Assembly: GCF_036373705.1 (NCBI RefSeq)
Contig: NC_089863.1
Coordinates: 6,547,357 to 6,611,356, forward strand
Source: Amia ocellicauda
Lineage: Eukaryota; Chordata; Actinopteri; Amiiformes; Amiidae
Direction of reading: 5' to 3'
DNA: 64,000 nt
This document shows positions 59,176 to 64,000 of this stretch, one piece after another. The notes below the pieces were generated by a model. It worked only from the letters and a program-made list of their open reading frames with translations. It searched no databases and was not told the origin of the DNA. The position numbers were made by a program, and so were the translations under genes. Within the stretch, counting starts at the first letter, position 1, and each line of letters begins with the position of its first letter.

Positions 59176-60320
59176 CATACACTATTATTTTTGTTAGGAT
59201 TTTTTTTTTTTGTCCTTCCGCCAAAACTTCAAACTAATACATACAGGAAAACTCATGAAACTTGCAAGTGTTGTGGACACCACTTATACCTACAAATTCA
59301 TTGAAAACTGCAATTGCTGGTGTCATGGTGCTGCCGCCATATTGCATTTAGCAGTACAATTTCGAAATGCCACAGAAATATAATTCTCCAAAACCAACTG
59401 ATATATGCATATGCCACTTCACACTCATATGCCCCGCTATTAAGCATGTTCATCAGAAGTTCCTCGGGCACATGCTTTGTCCACCATGTAGCATTCTCTG
59501 ATTCAACCTATGGTGCCTTCTGCTCCATGCCACTTATACCCACTCTGACACAAATTGGCAAGCAAGACAACTGTGCAGAGTCCTATTAAGGTTGTTAAAG
59601 GCGAGTTGCCCCAGTGAAAAACATGGGTGCCAATGAAAAGAAACATACGTGACGAATTAAACACATTACACATTTCCTGCACACTGGAATGCAGTACACA
59701 CATATGACATTTAACCCCCGAAAAAATATGTATGCCAAATTCACAAACTCACAAAACTGGGTACAATAATAACTTACATTGTTATTCTTGATTGTGGTTG
59801 GTTTCGTCAACAGTGGTGATACGGCATGGTGGCAAATTGAGTTACAAGATGTCACTTGACAGCAAATATCTTCAGAACTATAGAGCCTAATGTACTTAAA
59901 TTGTCAGTGATTTAAACTAGTACAAAGATCTGTCAAAGTCGATGAAGCCAAGTTGATAGGACACAAAACCAAAATTACAGCTTCACGTCAGCCACATCAT
60001 GACATTCCTTATGAAGACCTCTACCTCCATTGACATGTTATTTTATTATTATTACAGAAACTAAACGCACACACATACAAATTGCATCCTGTATGTGCAG
60101 ATCTCTATTGTCTTGCTATAGTTGGCTAGACACTTAACACTAGAACATACATACACACATCTCTGCGTATGTGAATTTCTCCTGCATATCCGTTCTTATA
60201 TGTTCAGATCTCGGAGGAGTGACGTGGCGCCTCTGCGGGCCTCTGCGGCTGCGCTTACCCACAACCCCCTGCTCTGCGTCACTACGCAGGGACGCAGACG
60301 CGGACCTACGCAGAAGTATA
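59176..60320. other. Intergenic, no gene seen
   Basis: AT-rich sequence without a supported gene. Close to the right edge it becomes GC-richer (about 60220-60320, CTACGCAGGGACGCAGACGC). Confidence 0.5.
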
Positions 60321-60321
60321 T

Positions 60322-61022
60322 GGCTGCGTCCCAAATCGCACACTCGCCCCTACACCCTTCGACAAGTGTACACTTAGTGTGACGTTGTGCTGACGTCACA
60401 GAGTGTGGACCTGAGTGAGGAGGGTGTAGGGTGAAGCTAAAGCGCTCAATGGGACTCACTTCAGCGACAGCATTCACCGCCTTTTCCTTTGACCGAAAAA
60501 GTACCTACGCAGTCTTTTCTTGTCATCGGTCTCTGTATTTAATAATAATAATAATAATAATAATAATTTTGAAATACACTGTTCATTAATATCACCTCCT
60601 AGTTTAATAGGATAATTAAATGATAGTTGCCTAAACATTTTTTGGCTGAACTTTCTAATCGTATATTTAAATAATGATTATATAATCATATTATTGTATC
60701 CATCTATTATTTCATTGATACATAATTTAACAATTTCTACAACTGTCTAGCTAACATTATATTTATAAGCACTCGCCACTCCCAGTTGAGTGTCTCGGCC
60801 TTTAACGCAAAGAGTTCTGGGACTTCAGCGCTAAAACACTTCCGCATAAGTGCGCGCTTTTGTACACTTTGTCGAAGGGAGCACTGAAGGGACAAACGGC
60901 TCGATTAGGCTCCTTCACTCGCTCCCTGAGGGTTTGGGACAGCGCTTAAGATGGCCACCGGAGTACTTCCGCCCCGCAAGGGAAGGAAATGAGGGAAAGA
61001 GTGTGCGATTTGGGACGCAGCC
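60322..61022. mobile_element. MITE, 701 bp, with 24-nt perfect terminal inverted repeats
   Basis: The first 24 nt (60322-60345, GGCTGCGTCCCAAATCGCAC and four more) are the exact reverse complement of 60999-61022. The interior contains an (AAT)n run at 60541-60568 and no coding region. A TA-rich left flank (GTATAT) and a TAAA right flank give no certain target duplication, so the superfamily stays open. It lies on the exon-2 side of ZNF-D exon 1, in the intron. Confidence 0.88.
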
Positions 61023-61233
61023 TAAATCGGCCTTGAGGAAATGCGCAGCAGCGCACCTCACTGCGCAGGCGCGCCGAGATCCTCTCACAGCGCTTTTAAT
61101 ATGAAACGAGCGGATGCGCATTTTCAGCCCTGATGAGAAGCCGCACAGATGCGTCACAGAATAAGATCCAGCCCATCGCGTCTGCGCATCGCGTCTCTTT
61201 AACCAGCGGACATGAACACAATGAACAAGTTAC

Positions 61234-61474
61234 CTAGGGCAGCTCCCGGGGTCTCTCCTCCTCCGTGTCCGCCGCTTCTCAAACTCCGCTTCGCCGCCCG
61301 CAGCTCCCGCAGCCTCCAGCGCAGCCTCTCGGTCTCTCGCCGCCTTCGGCTCATCTCCTCTCGGTGCTCCGCCAGCGTCTCTGCCAGCGCCTTCCGCGCC
61401 GCACACTGAGCGGCTCTCATCAGCTCGGCCAGAGCCGAGGACAGGCGCTGTGTGAAGCGCTGGGACAGAGACAT
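61234..61474 (-). CDS. ZNF-D exon 1: basic coiled-coil segment
   Basis: The 80-residue product appears identical to that of ZNF-C exon 1 (MSLSQRFTQRLSS to GGETPGAAL), with the same donor (AG|GTAACT, last exon base 61234). It is joined in phase to 50696 across a 10.5-kb intron. The identical stretch runs from about 61082 to 61500 and includes non-coding DNA on both sides, so the identity is not due to protein selection alone. The exon sits between two oppositely oriented MITE copies. Confidence 0.82.
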
Positions 61475-61524
61475 GCTGCTCGGGCTGCTGGGCGGCTCAG
61501 TGCGCAGCGGCGCCAGCGTGTGCT

Positions 61525-62014
61525 TTGGGTCGCAGCCTTGATTCCTCGTCCCTTCCCCTGCGGGGCGGAAGTGCTACGGTGGCCGTTAAGGCTGTCCAGC
61601 CCCTTAGGGAGCGAGTGAAGGAGCCTAATCGCGCTTTTTGTCCTTCACTGCTCCCTTCGGCACCAATCAATGAGTTAATTACTGCAGTAGTATCCTATAA
61701 AAGTAGGAGGTGATATTAAAGAACAATGTATTTCACAATTATTATTTATATTTAAATACAGATGACAGATGACAAGAAAAGACTGCGTAGGTACTTTTTC
61801 GGCCATAGGCAAAGGCGCTGAAGTGTGTCCCATTGAGCGCTTTAGCTTCACCCCACACCCTACAAACTACACACTACACCCTACATACTACACACTACAC
61901 CCTACATACTACACCCTCCTCACTCAAGCGCACACTGTGACGTCAGCACAACGTCACGCCAAGGGCACACTTGTCGAAGGGTGTTGGAGCGAGTGTGCGA
62001 TTTGGGACGCAGCC
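61525..62014. mobile_element. Second MITE copy, opposite orientation, upstream of ZNF-D exon 1
   Basis: The outer end 61991-62014 is the same 24-nt terminal repeat as at 60999-61022. The interior repeats, in reverse order, the words of the left copy: AAAAGACTGCGTAGGTACTT, ATTGAGCGCTTTAGCTTCAC and GTGACGTCAGCACAACGTCA. The inner end near 61525 is degenerate (GGGTCGCAGCC). About 200 bp of the interior are missing. It is the likely promoter area of ZNF-D. Confidence 0.8.
61855..61916. repeat. Short tandem repeat in the MITE
   Basis: Units of CACACTACACCCTACATACTA-type, about 20 nt, two to three copies. Absent from the left MITE copy, so it expanded here. Confidence 0.85.
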
Positions 62015-62017
62015 GTG

Positions 62018-62866
62018 GTGTTAGTCGGTGTGGATACATTATAGAATTAACGGTGATACGTAACATAAATTGGCGACGGGGATGTTTTATACACCTTTGC
62101 AATTGTACCAAATGATGTCAGTATTCACTAAGTGGTACTAAGCAAGTGTTCAAACTATTAACCCACGTATTACGCTATAAAAGATGGCTGCCGCGATTGG
62201 CCATGTTGATGCCTTTAATGAGTCTGTGGAACCGTGGATGACAAACATTGAGAGGTTCGAGCATTTAGTAACAGCAACCGATACTCCTGATGAGCAACGT
62301 GTGGCTGTTGCTGAGTGTTATGGGGAATCAGCGCCAGGAAGCCAGGAAATAAAACAATGAAAGCATCGTGGGAGTATTGGAACAAGACCTCATTTATTGT
62401 ATTCACTTGTATAAATTGCAAATTGTAAAATGTATTATGCTTTGAATTGCACTATATTTTGTGAATTTGAATTTGTAATGTTATGCCTTGTACTGCACTG
62501 TATTTTTGCACTTTGTATTGCGCTTCTAGTTTGTAAATCGCCCTGGATTAATAATCCCCTTGACTGGCTCGGGGGACTGGGCAGCCTACCCCCAACCTCT
62601 AGCATAGTATTTACCACCTGTGTGAAAGGAAGTGTATGTTATTTGTTATGTTAACAAATCATTAAGAAGGAAGGAAATGTCATGTATTTGAGCATGTTAC
62701 CTGATGACCAGTAGGGGTCACTGTGTAAAATATACAGCCCTGTAAAGGCTTGTCTGGTGTTTTTGCCCACCAGGGCTGAAGTGCTTGCTTTCCTCAATAT
62801 AAAGGTTTGAGACATGCCGTTAGAGTCAGTGTGGATACATTATAGAATTAAGGGTGATACATAACA
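62018..62866 (+). mobile_element. Gypsy-like remnant with gag start only
   Basis: The right LTR is 62678-62866 (TGTCATGTATTTGAG to GATACATAACA), preceded by the purine tract AAGAAGGAAGGAAA. A piece of the left LTR remains at 62018-62065 (GTGTGGATACATTATAGAAT), followed by TTGGCGACGGGG. The gag frame starts at 62184, MAAAIGHVDAFNESVEPWM, and stops after 58 codons. The rest is deleted, and an L2-type tail (62430-62560) lies inside. The left LTR begins exactly where the MITE ends. Confidence 0.8.
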
Positions 62867-62869
62867 ACA

Positions 62870-63187
62870 ATAATAATGATAATAATAAGAAAACCAACAG
62901 TCAGTCTGGGAATTTATGAACATCAGGAACTATACACTAATCCACCTTCTATGTGTTGCATTTAAATACATGTGTTGCATGTAAATGCTTTTCACTTGCA
63001 GATTTCATGTAATTTAGACAATTGGAAGCCAATTTCCTTGTTTGAGAGAGGTAACACATAGATAACTTATGTGCCTGGGATAGTGTATTTCCCAGGTTCC
63101 ACCTTGGCCTCCATGTCCAGGTGTTCCACAGGCAGTAGACGTAATCTCCCACAATGGGTAACACACTACCATACTCATACACAACCA
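62870..63187. other. No gene seen
   Basis: Unique AT-rich sequence; no supported feature. Confidence 0.5.
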
Positions 63188-64000
63188 GTGCTGGGGAAAG
63201 TTACTTTTAAAAGTAATGCCTTACAATATTGAGTTACTCCCTAAAAAGGAACTAATTGCATTACTGAGTTACTTTTAATGGAAAGTAATGTGTTACGTTA
63301 CTTTTGTGTTACTTTTTCTTAGCTGGCTGAGGCTCGATCTCTTCCAGGCCTTGCAGGTGTTTTTTGACTGAGAAGTTCTTTTTTGCATTAGTGTTTAATG
63401 CAGTAATGCATTGAACAACAGACTATATAACATACACCTTCATTTTCTTTTAAATTAGAATCCATTTATTCTAGTTTATAATAACAGGTAGATTTCATAT
63501 TTTGTGCATAATTATTAGCACAGCTAAACACATTCAATGAAGTTATGTTTGACAAAATAGGGCAAATATCTTAAACATTTAAAGTGTTTAATAACTTAAA
63601 ACAATAGAGAACAAACTACATCACAAATTAAACATAAATGTCTCAGCTTTCAGATTTGAAAAATGTAAACAAATGTGTAAGTTGATTCCAACAAGCCCAA
63701 AAAAACTCTTTTTGAGTTTTCTATTTAGTTTTTCCATCTCAGAAATGTACAGCTCTGGCCTGTCATCTCCATGTCTGACTTATCTGTTCCCGCACAGGCA
63801 TGAGTGCGAGAGTCTACGTGGCTATATTAATTTTAATTAAGAATTTTAATTTAGTACTTAAACACTTTAGTTATTAAAATTTGAATTAGTCTGTGTTCCT
63901 AAATACACTGCGCATACCCATTCCTGACTTTTCCTAACCTAATGATATGTATTAAACATGCCTTCAGCCTTTTAGCTGCATAAACGCAAAAATAAATAAG
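63188..64000. mobile_element. hAT-like non-autonomous element, left part
   Basis: It begins CAGTGCTGGGGAAAGTTACT with repeated GTTACTTTT/AAAAGTAA words to about 63320, a terminus very common in fish genomes. The stretch 63885-63990 matches 9213-9310 inside the ZNF-B intron insertion. The right end lies outside the window. Confidence 0.5.

Noticed and set aside
60322..61022. A transposon that captured and carries ZNF exon 1
   Set aside because: Attractive at first, since inverted repeats flank the exon. The left unit has its own complete pair of termini ending at 61022, so two separate MITE copies is the simpler reading.

Overview
The window looks like nuclear DNA of a ray-finned fish. It is AT-rich, packed with fish-type transposons (several Tc1/mariner families, hAT, Ty3/gypsy, L1-, L2- and CR1-like LINEs), and its only host-type coding content is polydactyl C2H2 zinc-finger genes without a KRAB box. 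The CR1-like LINE tail and the L2-type 3' tail ending in a (TTA)n run are abundant in gar, bowfin and sturgeon genomes as far as I know. I therefore lean towards a non-teleost ray-finned fish, but I cannot name the species.

Backbone: four copies of one zinc-finger gene lie in tandem on the minus strand. ZNF-A (2.8-3.6 kb) is a decayed exon 2. ZNF-B (6.2-8.0 kb, exon 1 remnant at 16.4 kb) has 11 good fingers but a broken 5' part. ZNF-C (25.7-27.7 kb, exon 1 at 39.8-40.0 kb) has 15 fingers, and ZNF-D (49.4-50.7 kb, exon 1 at 61.2-61.5 kb) has 7. Exon 1 encodes an 80-residue basic coiled-coil segment. Exon 2 encodes an acidic linker with SUMO-consensus motifs (IKTE, LKDE) followed by the finger array. 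Donor and acceptor phases fit for C and D, giving predicted proteins of about 731 and 514 residues. Matching intron and 3'-flank segments in the copies show that the whole gene was duplicated, not only the finger exon. By inference these are nuclear DNA-binding proteins; their targets cannot be read from the sequence.

Around and inside the introns are the transposons. Two 1,221-bp Tc1-type elements (14.4-15.6 and 22.6-23.8 kb) have intact 346-codon transposases with 36 residues between the second D and the E of the catalytic triad. Other Tc1 families are decayed (12.6, 47.7 and 50.9 kb) or present as deletion derivatives (23.9, 37.2 and 40.5 kb). LTR retrotransposons lie at 3.8-5.4, 31.1-35.4, 41.6-42.8, 55.5-59.2 and 62.0-62.9 kb, all inactivated. 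An L1 with a CR1-like LINE inside it fills 27.9-30.7 kb, and a similar pair fills 52.5-55.3 kb. A hAT transposase remnant is at 19.9-21.1 kb.

Most notable are: the exon-1 block that appears unchanged in three copies while its surroundings have diverged; two oppositely oriented copies of one MITE (24-nt perfect terminal repeats) bracketing exon 1 of ZNF-D; a headless exon 1 in ZNF-B joined to a CCAAT-rich segment; and a separate, opposite-strand zinc-finger exon at 45.4 kb of a different type. No RNA genes, CRISPR arrays or prokaryotic features were seen. All statements come from reading by eye; no alignment or database search was run.
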